Part shown: piece after piece, positions 34,490 through 47,195 of the stretch
Numbering within the stretch: the first letter of the stretch is position 1
Layout of the letters: the number at the start of each line of letters is the position of its first letter
From: Paragordius varius
Lineage: Eukaryota; Nematomorpha
Assembly: GCA_964247055.1 (NCBI GenBank)
Contig: OZ176056.1
Span: 4,774,001 to 4,838,000, forward strand
DNA length: 64,000 bases
Reading direction: 5' to 3'
Notes under the pieces: generated by a model
What the model was told of the DNA's origin: nothing
Seen by the model: only the letters and a program-made list of their open reading frames with translations
Database searches by the model: none
Position numbers and translations under genes: made by a program

Positions 34490-36575
34490 CAATTCCTTTT
34501 ATACATCTACCAGACTCCTTCTTGACAGTATCATCTTAACATTGGTCTTTATTTTTTTTCTTTACCCTTCAACTTTTCCAAAAATCTAATCCTTCTCAAG
34601 ACATGTACTTTTTAAAATGTGATCAATGTACGTTAACTTTCTTTTTATTATAGCTTCCATTAAGTGACTCCTAATATTTAATTTTTATCTTACTGTTATA
34701 TAATTAGCCTTTTCTGACCATGTAATATTTAATATTTTCCTCACATTTCAAATGCTGCAATCCTTTATTTATCATTCTGTTAACCTTCAACAATAAGATG
34801 CTACCGGAATAACCATGCATTTCATCACTCTTTTTTTGGTTCATAGTGAAATCTATATTTTTCCATAATTTAGTCAAATTGTTTGCAGCTGATTTCCCTA
34901 ATGCTGTGCGGCGTTTAATATCTGGCGTGGAGGAGCCGTTTATATCTACTAAAGAGCTTAATAGAATTTGATTTACTGCATCTCTCGGGTGTCTTCATGG
35001 TTATATTCGGTTTATTTTCTAATAAACTCATAACTTTGGTTTTCTTAAGAATGAGGTTTAATCCATATCTTTTGCTTTCTTCTCTTACTAATCTTATCGT
35101 GTTCTCTAAACTTTCTACATTATCTGCGATCAGCGTAGTGTCATCTGGGAATCTTAGATTGTTAATCATTCTCCCTCCTATCCTCAGGCTTTTAGTAGCT
35201 TCATCTATTTTTCTTATGATCATTTCTCTACAAATATTAAACAAGTATGATGATACGCAACATCCTTGTCTAACACCTTTCTGTATTAAAATTTCGTTGG
35301 TTCTGCTTACCGGGGTTTGTATTAGGGCTTTTTGGCTTTCATACACATTTTTTGAGCAAGGTTTTAAACTTTGCTGTAACTCCCATTCCAAACTTCGCCA
35401 TAAATGGACATGGTTAATCGAGTCAAAAGCTTGGGTATAATCAATACATCATATTAGTAACTTTACTTGAAATTTTTAAAAGTTTCAATTATGCGTTTCA
35501 TGTTAGAGATGCGATCTCTTGTGCTACGCCCCTTCATAAACCTAACATCTGGAATCTCCCTGGCTATCACTTGGTGTAGTCTGTTCTGGATGATCCTTAA
35601 TAAAATTAAATTTTAATTTCATGACTAATGAGAGATATGTTTCTATAGTTCTCGCAATTTGATTTATCTCTCTTTTAAAGACTGGGATAAACAGTAAAGT
35701 TTGCCAGTCTTTTGGCCAACCTGACTCCCATACATCCTGACACAATCTATGTAAAACTGAAATCTGTATATCTCTTTTTAATTCCAAGAAAATATTGTCT
35801 ATTCCCGAGGCTTTCCTTATTGGTATCGTTTAAAGCCTTTATTACCTCTGTTTCAAGTATACATAACTCATCATCCCCATATATATTGTCTATCGTTTGT
35901 ACCTGGGCGTGCAGTATATAGCTGTTTAGTGTAATTTCCCATCTTTAGTTTCTATTTCCGTCGTCAAGATCCTTCCATCATTATCCTTAATTTTAATGTT
36001 TGGAAGTTGGTATTGATTTGTTATTTTTCTGATGGTTTGGAACAGAGGTTTACTTAAGCCTTTTCTGTTTGCTTCCTCAATAGTCATGCATTGTTCGTTC
36101 CAGTACATCGAGGTCCTTCCTTTTCTGTCTTTTGAGTCTTGAATTATTTTTATATCTATTATTCTTCTCTTCGGGCTCTTCTTCTTTCTTCAATTAATTT
36201 TATGCAGTCATCTAATAACCCTTTTTTATATGATGTTTTTTCTTTGGTTAATATTTTTGTGCTGTCTCGTGAATTATTATTTTTATACTATTCCATTGGT
36301 TATCTGAATAATATCTATCTTACCTAGTAATTGATTCTATTGTTTACTTCTATCTTATCTAAAGGAATTCCTTCTACATTGTATTAGTGTTCTTTTTTAT
36401 TCTTCCGGGGTTTTAGCATGTGCCTTTTAATTGTTGTTATTAATATTATCGCTTGAGCAGTCGCAACTTTTCTTGGTTTTAGCATTTATGAAAAATCTTT
36501 TCCATTTTTGTTGTCCTATGAAATCATCTATTTGGTTTTTAATTTTCTCTCAAGGGGAGGTCCAGATAAATAAAC
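34490..36575 (-). mobile_element. decayed LINE with endonuclease and reverse-transcriptase remains
   Basis: Read on the minus strand from the right: an apurinic-type endonuclease end (QKWKRFFINAKTKKSC near 36500, where the family has SDH), then an RT N-terminal part (KPLFQTIRKITNQYQLPNIK; HRLCQDVWESGWPKDWQTLL). The palm follows (GVRQGCCVSSYLFNICRE and NNLRFPDDTTLIADNVESLE, with PDD in place of ADD, and GLNLILKKTKVM at 34915-35391). Last come the C-terminal KILNITWSEKANYITVR and LMEAIIKRKLTYIDHIL. Stops and frameshifts mark it as dead. Its C-terminal domain is of the same type as the 26.7 kb LINE. Confidence 0.8.
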
Positions 36576-36882
36576 TAACTAAATTAAAAATACATAACTG
36601 TCAAAATTAAAAAATCTAAATTAATTTTATTTCTATGAATCATGACCTAATCATAGAATTTTTGTATAAAATATTGTATCTACTCTAAAATTGCATAATA
36701 TATCGGGCTGTGGTAGAAAAAATTACCTCAAAAAGTATGGTGTATTAAATCAGGATAAAATTCGGTTAATAATATCTGATTCGATTTTTATGATATCTCT
36801 ATTTTTGGGGTAGTTATATAAGCCAGGTTAACATTTAATACGTTTTCATTATGTAGACAAATCACAGTTTCGACAAAAAAAT
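36576..36882. other. AT-rich DNA, nothing recognised
   Basis: Short stretch between the LINE and the fold-back element. Confidence 0.4.
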
Positions 36883-37815
36883 ATCCTGATGAAATATATA
36901 TATTCTGATAAGAAAATGTATTAGGATTATCATGGTTAATTTTGTTTCAGTTCTTGCCAGTGATTTAAGAACGTTAACTTTTTTGGTAAAGGCATTATAT
37001 AAGGAAATGGTAAAATTGGGGCTCATTTTGCTAGATAAAAATTTTTGGTTAAAGCTTAATGGTTTATTCTATAAAATATCATTAAAAATATAATAAACTG
37101 GATAAAAGCATAAAAATATTAATATAAAAGATATGCAAGACTGCGCGAAAAATTCAATATGTGCTATTAATATCATAAATTTTCAATTAAATTTTTTCAA
37201 AAATTTAATTTTTAGCGAAATTTTGTCGATGCGTACTTAATACTATTTTGAGGGATGGAAACGGTAACATTCTGAGATAATATAAAACATAATTTATGTT
37301 CGATTTGGATTAAAATATACTTCGTCTTCAAATGTTTAATATAATTATTTTTGTATAAAACAAACCTTTAGGTTTAAAATTTTGAGGTAATTGACATCAT
37401 TGGATTATATATAAAAAGTTTTTCCAAGCATCAAGTTTGCATATTAAATATATATATTTGATAAATTTTGGAATATATTAAAATTTGCTATCTCGCAATC
37501 TCGACACTTTTGCGTTTATTTTAAGAGAAAAGAGCGAAAAGGTTTGAAACTTTAGGAGCCCTTATTTAAAAGTAAATTTTTTACAAATATTTTTTGCTTT
37601 TTATATGTAGTTTATTTGTATTTTAGTGATATTTTTTTGAAATAAAGCATTGAGTTGTAAAATTTGCTCAACAAAATGGGGCCAATTTTACCATTTTTTG
37701 ATATGGAGCAGTTACTACTAAAGTCTTGATGACTTCTAATTACAATATGGCCCAAGAACAAAAGCACCATGAAAACGTTGATACATCGTGCTGTCAGAAT
37801 ATTTATTCATCAGGA
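36883..37815. repeat. fold-back element with long inverted arms
   Basis: Left end ATATCCTGATGAAATATATA, right end (inverted) ATAATCCTGATGAATAAATA. Inside, the right arm carries CGCAATCTCGACACTTTTGC in minus orientation, and the left arm ends with GAGGGATGGAAACGG. Non-coding, about 930 bp; best-preserved member of the family. Confidence 0.65.
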
Positions 37816-38411
37816 TTATTTTTATATCCCTCTGATTTTAGATGTGTATGTTTTAGTATAATAATTTAACGTTTTTCCCTATAAATGCGTATCTATCCTC
37901 AAAAACGAAATAACAGCTCCAGAAACAATGGATACTAACAGCTGAATTTAACATCTAAATTAAAATATTTTATGTTAAATTGTTAATTATTTAATTTATT
38001 ATCACTCGTTAGCTTTTTACTTTTTGTCCTACTTTTGGGATAGTTTTGTCCAGAGTTTTTTGTAAATAAACTATAGTTTAAAGGTTATTTTAGTTAAGAT
38101 CATTATTCTCAGGTATTAGCTTAAGAGGCTTATATTACAGTTTTATGACCTTTAGACCTAAAATGGGGATAGCTCCAAACCACGAATAAAATGACTAGCT
38201 GATATCTAAATCAAATAAATCAAATATTTGCGGATAAATGTAGCTTGAAAGGATCTAAAAATTATTTTTTTACAATTTCATTCCATAATGCCTGTTTCAT
38301 TAGCGATTTAGGAAAATAAATATAATCATCCAACGTTTACGATTTTTACTATATTTATTTTAAAAAATATTTCAATATGGGTCGGAAATGATATAGGATG
38401 TTTTTAAATTG
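37816..38411. other. AT-rich DNA, nothing recognised
   Basis: No supported feature. Confidence 0.4.
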
Positions 38412-38419
38412 GCCTTACA

Positions 38420-39435
38420 CAGTGGCGGAACTATATGTGGGCCCCCCAAGATATAAATATTGCCCCCCCTCCCCCTTCCTCACCAAATTTTCAGTTATCT
38501 TTTGTAGCACATCATTTAGATTCGTAAACAAATATTATATTTAAAAATGATAATAATTACATGACTTGACATCCTGAGTCTAAAAGATTTGCGTTTCTGG
38601 TTTTTTTTTATGATGGTTAGTAACCACCCGCCGCCATTTTTTAAATCCTAACGTTCATTTTCAAAGTTTGAAATAATAACTTATTAAGAGCATGTATTAA
38701 TCAGAAAATCATGTTTTAAAATTTCTCGATTTTGCGTGAGCAAATTTTTTAATTATACCTTTTTATCCATTTGATCCGCCATCTCTGCTTCAATTTCTTG
38801 TAACGATAAAGGCTAAAATTTAATGGATACTGAAAAAAGCATTTTTGCTCTTTCTTCCTTTTACTCAATAATATTAAACAATGAACCCATTTCCTCAAAA
38901 AAATTTAAAATATATAAATTGTCTTTCACACTACTTTAAAAAACAAAATATAATTTTACGCTATATGAATATATTATGCAAATGAGATTTTATTTGCAAA
39001 TATTTTACTTTAACAGAGGCAAAATTACATCTGTCAAAACTATTCTCATAAAATTATAATACTCTAATTTTTAATAACAAAATAATATAGGAAAAATTTA
39101 TAAGAGTCACTTAATTTTTGGTGTCAAGTATCTATACTCATTTATTTATTTTTAACTATTTAAACTTTTTAAGATGTTAACTAGAATAAAGCCGCTTTAA
39201 TATAGTAAAAAAAACATTTTCTACCTTCAAATCAATAATCACTCTCTTTATTCTTTGCCAGTATACTTATTATCAAGCAATCATTACTTACCTATCTGTA
39301 GATAAAAGATAATAAATTTTACCCCCCCCCCCCCGCAAAATAGAAAGGGGCCCCAAATTATAATAAATAAAAAAAGGCTTCTGTTTCTTGTGCCCCCTGC
39401 ACGGTTCCCCCTAGCTCCCTGTAGTTTCACCGCTG
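38420..39435. mobile_element. hAT remnant or MITE with target duplication
   Basis: Termini CAGTGGCGGAACTA and, inverted, CAGCGGTGAAACTA, followed inside by G/C-rich runs. Flanks GCCTTACA (38412-38419) and GCCTTATA (39436-39443) are an 8-bp duplication with one mismatch. No convincing transposase; termini resemble those of the hAT at 2290. Confidence 0.75.
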
Positions 39436-39443
39436 GCCTTATA

Positions 39444-39869
39444 CCATACTTTTTATAAATAGTCCGAATCTCAGGCGTATAAACTCTAAAATTGATGATG
39501 TTGGATGTAACCAAAAATGTTATATTATTATTATATAATAAAATTAATATGATCTATTATATATTTTTAAACTTTAATACTAATATATTCACCATATTTT
39601 AGTAAGAATAATCAAACTCTCTTAAGTAAAATAAGAAAAAACTTTCTATTTTGAATATCATATTTTTGGTCTTAGTATGATTTAGAGATAGCTGCAAGGT
39701 GTTTTATAAATAGAATATAATAAGAAGTTGTAGCACAAGAATATCTGGTAAAATATTTTTTCATTTATGTTTTTGTGATAAAAAACTATATAAAATTTTA
39801 ATTAGAGACAATGATTCCAACATATAGTTTTTAACGCATTCATTCTGAATCGAATTGGGAAAATATGTG
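39444..39869. promoter_or_regulatory. upstream region of the LYSMD gene, no specific motif identified
   Basis: AT-rich DNA between the hAT remnant and the ATG at 39870. No core-promoter element could be singled out. Confidence 0.3.
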
Positions 39870-42624
39870 ATGGATTTCGAGCGAACGGCATTTACAGCCG
39901 ATAGGCCAAAGCAATCTTATGGTACTATGCGAAAAACCATTGGCAACATTAATAATTTGCAAAATGGATATATAAACTACAAAGTTATACATGGCGATAC
40001 TTTGCAGGGTATAGCTTTGAAACATGACATTACGGTTAAAAAAAATTTTAATACGATAGATGGCTGAATTAAAGCGTATAAATAGAATTTGGACAAACGA
40101 TGCACTTTTCATTGACAGAGTTCTAAAAATACCAACAAAATACAATTCCAAAACATCTAAACACATTCCTTCAGATTTAATTGGGTATGTATCTTGCCTA
40201 TTTTAATGCTAACGCCAAACATTTGAGAAACATTTATTTAGATGGTGAAATTAAACATATTATATAATTAATTTCATTTTACAAAAATAGTTTATATATA
40301 TGGTAAAAATTGTATATTTATTCTATTACGTCGAATTTGTGATGCCTAAATTTCAATTTAAATTTTCCCTGAGGCGATGCGTTAAATTTACATGCCTTAT
40401 AAAATACTTAGTAGATCTTTGTTTGCTGCCTTGCGAGCACCTTTCTCATTGGGTATAAATTTCTTTATTTTTTATGTATTTTTTACTAAAATATCTTATT
40501 TTTGATAGCTTATTGTCATTAAAAGCATCTATAACAGTGCATCTATATTTTTTTCTTTTCATGATCTTTCAATTCTTTTTTCTTAATGATTGCATCCAAT
40601 TGTTTTTGATATAATTCCGGTTCCCACTAATTTCTCTTGTTTCGGTTTCATATATTTCTTATTTAAATCGGTAGTTATATTACTGAAGGTATTTGCCGAA
40701 AAACTTCGAGGTTTTATTGATTTTCTGGTCCATTCGAGTATTTGTTGCATATCAAATTTACAATATAACCAAATGCATAAACATGAGCCACAAAAATATA
40801 CCGAACACCGAATAAATGTAAATCAGGTAAAGAAATATTAATTAATAAAATAAACCATGTTTTAAAATGAGAATGCCTGGAAAAAACATTTTTTGGACCC
40901 GTGCGAGGTATTGATTTTTGTAAAGATGCCGGTGAAAAAATATATTTTAATTATAATCTCATACATATTTTTATTGTCATTAGATGAAATTGATTCATTA
41001 TTGGTTATATTAATAAAACACTTGTCTGAATTGTTTAATAAGTAATAAATTTATTTAGAAAAAAAAAATGGTTTAAATTTACCAAATACCTAAGTAAAGA
41101 AGTTTCGTTGTCAATTAAAAAACATTTAATATTAAGTAAAACGAGTACAGCGAATACATAAAAATTAAAAAAGAATGTTTATATTAAATATAAAACATCA
41201 AATAAATTGGGATAGGCCAAATTCGAGCAAATATCATGTAAAAACTATTATACAATCGGCCTATGTTTCCAAATTTTTTAGTTATATTTAAATTATATCA
41301 TGTTGCTTTAAATAAATATTTATTTTAGCAAAGTTCCATATATTGTATATTTATGAAAAAAATAAGTTTTTATACTTTAATATTGTAAAAAGATAGCTTA
41401 TTATTTTGACTGCACTTAAGGTGTGCATCATCCATGTTAAACTGGCTAAGTTTTTTTCCAACTGCAAAAAATATATCTGGTATTTTTTTAATCTTTTGTC
41501 AAATAATAATCGTTTAAGAGCATATTTATATTATAAATCTATTAAGATTAATTTGATTTCAACATTGAGCTGATAATAGTTTTATATCAACCAAATGGAG
41601 AAAGGTTTTATAAAAATTCATATTCGAAGAAGAATAGAACATTTTCAAAACATACAATTCCTAATACGTATAATAATTGAACTTTATTTCACATTTTTGA
41701 TTTTGGCAAAAATGAGATATATCTACTTTAGAATTAAAGAGATAAGTTATTTAGATTGCCTTTATACCCAATTTCGGTATTACTAAAAAAATTTCGTATT
41801 ATTATAGCAATAGTTTCTATTTATATATTCATAGATCTTCGCCTTCTACTTCCTTTCAGTCTCCTAATGATATGTATGAAAAATCACAAGTTACATTTTC
41901 TGCAGAATCTCAACAAAATCTGTACTCAAGTTTTGGGCCTGAGCTGAATCGTTTTACCAACAATGCTGAAGCGATATCCACATCATATTATTTCCAACAA
42001 CCATATAACAATAATATTGTAGATAACTTTAATGGTTATAAAACTTTTCCACCTAACAATAATAATGATTTTTGTCCTAGCACCGAGTATAAAAAGTATC
42101 AAACTATTGATACGTCATCCATCTCTAATGCCTCTTTCACAACCAATAATACGACAAGCGATTTAACTGACCTTATATATGATGAAATGGGAAAAAACAG
42201 TATTGTCTGTATTACGCAAAATAATCCAACAAGTAATTCATCTGACACGAATTCAGCCAATTCCGAATTCTATGTTTCGTTTGATGGCCCTGGCAATAGC
42301 AGCCATATGAATGCCGATTCAAACATTGATTTTTCTTTTGAATCGAATCAACCCACATTGAAAGCAATTTCACCTGTTCACCCTTCCTATACACATTTAA
42401 ATCATTTGAGTCCCATGGTTAAAGTCCTAACAGGAACAATAAGGAACGGGGGTAATGAGCAACCACATAAATACGGTTCGTCTAATTCACTCTTGGGGAC
42501 TTTTACAAATTTTTTGCAGACGAGTCGATCAGGCTCTAAAACTAGTCTTAACAGCAACAATGTGAAACAGGCCAATTTCAAGGCAAAAACATCTAAAGCA
42601 CCTTCGGAAATGATTGAGTTATGA
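39870..42624 (+). CDS. LYSMD2: LysM domain protein, LYSMD1/2 family
   Basis: Three exons: 39870-40034, 40060-40184 and 41835-42624, giving 359 codons plus TGA. Residues 20-80 match LYSMD1/2: a QSYGTMRKTI lead, YKVIHGDTLQGIALKHDITM, then AELKRINRIWTNDALFIDRV and LKIP. The GDTLQGIA and TND cores are the LysM hallmark. Family members are intracellular, without a signal peptide, and of unknown function; there is no signal peptide here either. The protein is longer than the human relatives (about 220 residues) because of a Ser/Asn-rich tail of about 260 residues encoded by exon 3. Intron 1 is only 25 nt and splits the LysM domain; intron 2 is 1650 nt. The choice between LYSMD1 and LYSMD2 is uncertain. 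The start is the first usable ATG; an ATG 6 nt earlier meets a stop at once. Confidence 0.88.
40035..40059 (+). other. 25-nt GT-AG intron inside the LysM domain
   Basis: Starts GTTAAAAAAAATTTT and ends ACGATAG. Its removal joins ACG|ATG and restores DITM-AELKRINRIWTND, aligning with VTM-EQIKRANKL-TND of vertebrate LYSMD1/2, including the conserved Met. Left in, the frame runs to a TGA after 10 codons. It is not a multiple of 3, so read-through cannot give the domain. Confidence 0.85.
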
Positions 42625-42705
42625 ACTTTTTATACGCTTTATATGGGATATTAATGGAAACTATATAATGGATATATTCATACCTCTTTATATTTAATTT
42701 GGTGC

Positions 42706-42711
42706 AATAAA
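42706..42711 (+). terminator. polyadenylation signal AATAAA of the LYSMD gene
   Basis: AATAAA 82 nt after the stop codon, followed by a T-rich run; a second AATAAA lies at 42743-42748. Confidence 0.6.
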
Positions 42712-43489
42712 GTTTTTTTTAATTGTTTGAGCACCAATGCTCAATAAACCTTCACACATAAAAAAACAAATTATTTTTATTATTCACACTTGTAAATATT
42801 ATCACAAATTATATATAAATTATCCATTATTTATTGCATGAAATATTTTTTATATTATTAATAAATTTATTATAGTTTTTTATGTTTAATTTGTTTTGCG
42901 TTTCACAACAAATAGCCTCTATCTGTCGAACTATGACTTTGTAGATATCTAATAATTATTCTCGTTTTTTGCACACTTAATTTTCTCACACATTAAATAT
43001 AAAAATATTATGGGGTTTTTTGTTTAAAAGTTTTATGATATAAGAATTTTTTTTACTAAAATATAATTTATTACATTATACGAAAATTATCAAAACAGCT
43101 GATATCAAAATCAAATGCACAACATATTTTTTAGTTACTTTTAGCATTTAACAAATTTAAAATTGTAGAATAAGGTGAAATTAATTTTACAATTTACAAC
43201 AATATAGTTTAAAAAAATGTGGCTAAAAGATTATAATATGCATTTTAAAACTGTCTAAATATTATCGGTACAGTATTATTATTTAAATGATATTGAATGT
43301 TTTTATTGATGATAGTTGTTTTTAAAGCACTTGCTTCGATTCATATATATCGAAATATAAAAATTAAAATTTAAGTACTAACAATGTGTGTTAATAATTG
43401 AGTTCATCAAATATTTAGCGCTGTATTTGGTTCGCATAACTTGCCCATTTTTTAAAGTTACTAGCTATTAGACAGTGTTTAAAAATACT
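42712..43489. other. intergenic AT-rich DNA, nothing recognised
   Basis: No supported coding or repeat feature beyond the 3' flank of the LYSMD gene. Confidence 0.4.
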
Positions 43490-44000
43490 TGATATATTCT
43501 AATAAAAAATTATATCGGGATGATCATGGTGCTTTCGTTTATGTCCCTTAAGAGTTGGTTGTTTTACACTTTTGTTGCAGTCCCCCACATCAGAAAATGG
43601 CAAAATTTGCGCCTATTTTTATATTTTTTGCTGGCTAAATGCTCTATTCCGTAATATATCACTAAAAATATCATAACCATATATATAAAGCAAAATAATG
43701 TTAAAAAATAATTTTAAGATGTAGGCTCCAAAAGTCTCAAATCTTTTTGCTTTTCTAAAATTAGCTAGTTTTGTTTAAATAAACGCAAAAATGCTTACTA
43801 AGTTTGTGATATTGTTTTTAATTGTCTTATAAAATTTTTTAGAGTTGAATCCTATTAAATAAATATTTAGCAAACTGTTGAAGTGTACATACAATTTTGG
43901 GGCATGATGAAAACGTTATTAAACGTTTTAATATATAAGAATATATTTTCTATCAAATAAATGATCCTCAGAACTTGGATTCGTTTGTCCCTATATTTAT
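43490..44000. repeat. single arm of the fold-back repeat family
   Basis: Plus orientation: GATCATGGTGCTTTCG, then AAATGGCAAAATTTGCGCC, GGCTCCAAAAGTCTCAAATC, AAACGCAAAAATGC and GGGGCATGATGAAAACG, in the family's usual order. Confidence 0.6.
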
Positions 44001-44818
44001 ATTATATTGGTTTTTTTACAAACTTTACAAAAATTTGAAATTAAAAGAACCGTTATTTTAAAAGTAGCTGAAATAATTAGCATAATCGAATTATCAGCAT
44101 GCTTTCTTAGTATCGATAGCGTTGTTATACCGTTTTTCTTAATACACTATGCAATAAACTTCAATAATTTTTGCCTAAAACTATTTATAAATAGTATGAA
44201 TTTTGTAAATATGTTTTTTTGTTAAATATCTATATTTAGCACACATTTGCAAGTTGCAATGTTTTATCTTTTGCTTTTATTCAAGACCATTTACCCTAAA
44301 TTGAAAAAATTTTGGAATTCAGAGCCAATTATTTTGCTTTGTTTTTCACTGTAGTTTCAGATATTTAAATCTATTTAAATGAAGCATTTGGATATCATCA
44401 AAAGATAATCAAGAGAATGTGCGAAAATTATATGGAGAACTTACTACAAATTTGAAAATAACTTTCTTAAATTAATTCCATTGCCCACCAAAATCATGAT
44501 GAACCTGATCCATTTTTATAAAGAATATATATTTCATCGGGATATTAGTGGTCACTGTACTAGTTTCTCCATTTTTTTATATCGAGAAATTTATGACAAA
44601 AATTTAGAAATTTTGACACTTCCAAAACTAAAAGCACAAATCCTTATTCATTTGTTTATTAGATATTTTTTTAATCAAATTTTTGTTGCATTTTTTCTAG
44701 GTGTACTGTCAATATCTTAAAGTGTCTGTTATCAAGCATTCACTTCTACAAATACGTTTGGGTTAGTTAGAATTTAATGTAATTGTATCAGCAGTTAACC
44801 AATTCACGTTTAATCCAA
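44001..44818. promoter_or_regulatory. upstream region of TFIP11, no specific motif identified
   Basis: AT-rich; holds two short open frames (44007 and 44481) without splice or family support. The TFIP11 promoter must lie in or near here, but no element stands out. Confidence 0.3.
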
Positions 44819-47158
44819 ATGGATGCGTTTGAAATCGACCAGGATGATTTAGAGTTTGCTTTAAATCCTCATTCAAGGCGAAGGAAATTAACCAAAGAAC
44901 AGCAATTATATGGTAACATGTTTTTAATTAAAATAAAATAATTTTTTATTTACTTTTCTTTTAATAAATAGGAATTTGGGCCGATGAAGATGAAACAGAA
45001 AATGAGAAACAGTATTTTGGATCCTCTGTTAAAGCTAAACGGAATTTCGCAGCTAAATCTGTAACTGATCCTATAGGCTTTGTTAGCGGAGGGTTAGCGA
45101 AACCGGCAGATGAATTAGACGAGGATAAGGTTATACTTAACAAAAATAAAGGAAGAACTTAAATATATTTTCACTAAAAACCCTAAATAAAAATGATAAA
45201 TACTGAATTTTAATCACTCGACGGTAATTCAAATAATGCCTATTTTCAAAGTTGTAATTATAAAAAAGTATATTTTTTTAAAAAAATTGTTTAGTATATG
45301 CATTTTATGTGTATAAATTATATTTTTGCATAATTTAGGAATCTGAAAATATTCCATTTAGTGATGACGAATATGAAGCCAACGAGCAATTCGAAACGAC
45401 TTTGTCACAAAAAGCTCGGAATGACTTTCAAAGCAACAAACAGCCAAAAAAGTTTGTCAATTTTTATGAACGTGAGGAAACAGAACAAAGGTTTTTTTCT
45501 TTTAATAAATAAGAATGAGTATTGAAAAATTCAAAAGTTTTATAGGTCCCTTTCTAACTTTAAACATTTAACATTGAGTAATTTTATTATGTATTAATCT
45601 GCATTTGGGAATTAATTTATTTTTAAAGGAATTTGCTGTAATTTTTAACAATGATATTTTATATAATTCAAAATATTAATATCATACTAATATATGATAA
45701 AGCTCAAATATTGTAGATATGTCAAATGTGCCAAAATATTGTATTATGCAAAATTAACTTTCAACCAAAAAATAAACTTTATTAAAAATTTATTATAAAT
45801 GATTTATTATATATGCAATTATAATTCAGCTAAAATTATATAAATTTATTATAATATTTCAATTACTACAAGTAATCTTTGTCAAACGTAAATAAATTAT
45901 TTATTTTTTATATATGATGTAATATAGTTAATGAAGGCATTTTTGTTTCCCAAATTTGGAACATGTATATATACATTTATATAGCACAAAAATTGGTGAT
46001 TGGGAAAGACATACCAAAGGTATAGGTCAAAAGCTTTTGTTACAAGTATTATTCTTGATTGCTTATTAATTTTGACGATTAATTTATTTAAACATAAAAA
46101 AAATTTCTTTAAATAATGTAACCTTCGGTATATCTTATAAATCACCTGATTTACATATATCGGTTCATCATTTATTTCTTCATTTATTTATGTGAACAGA
46201 TGGGCTACCAAAGTGGCAAGGGTCTGGGTAAACACGGTCAGGGTCAAACTCAACCCGTGTTAGCGGTTAAAAGGAAGGGAAAAGGTGCCATAGGTGCTTA
46301 TGGACCAGAAATCCCTGCATCAGCTGTTAACGATGAGCAAACGGAGCATGCATTCACTCGCTCAGATGGGAAAACAACAGCTGTCCAAGCAAAAAAAGGC
46401 AGAAATTGGAGAAAAGGACATGATGATGATGCGAAAGAACTTACAATAGATGATGTATATTTTTAACATATTTGATTAAAACACTCTAACTTTTTATAAA
46501 TTTTACTATTTTAATGATTGGATTATATAATAATGTTTTGTGAAGAGAAAGAGAAGTCTCTATCTTGCTTTTTTTGAGGAAAAATTAGTTCTTTTTTGGC
46601 TAACATTAATGTTAAATGGCTTATTATAATTTTTTTTATTAATTTTTACTTTTTTTGGTAATTCATGCATTTAGGCAAATATTTCGAAATTGATATAAAT
46701 TTAATCTGGTCAAAGGTAAAATAGCTTTAAACTTTAATTTTTTAATTCCGTTTAATCTAAAAATTTACATGTTTTAAACTATACATTTTTGAGAGTCAAT
46801 TTGAATTATATTTTATGTTATAATAAATTTTTTACAAAACCAAAACCTTTTTTTTCATAAAGCACCGTATATTTAATCAGGATATTATATATGTTAGAAC
46901 GATAACAGAGTAGCAATGAGTCAAGATGACGAAAATTTACCACTAACAAACCTACTTCCCTTTTGGGCTGCCTCTGGAAGCAAATCAAGCAGCCAGTTAA
47001 AAAATGAACAAATGCATAATGTTAAAGTTATCGATATGACGGGAAAAGAGACTAAAATTTTGACGGGTATCATATTTAATTAGTTTTAAAAAATGTTTTG
47101 CAGTAAAATGAAACAGTTAAAACCTAATTTTGTTAAAAAGTAATATTTTTAAACCTTG

Positions 47159-47195
<37 letters not shown>

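Noticed and set aside
35712-35921. Plus-strand open frames over 34.9-36.3 kb
   Set aside because: They are antisense shadows of the minus-strand LINE.
40590-40841. Open frame in LYSMD intron 2
   Set aside because: Lies in the intron fixed by the exon phases, and has no family resemblance.
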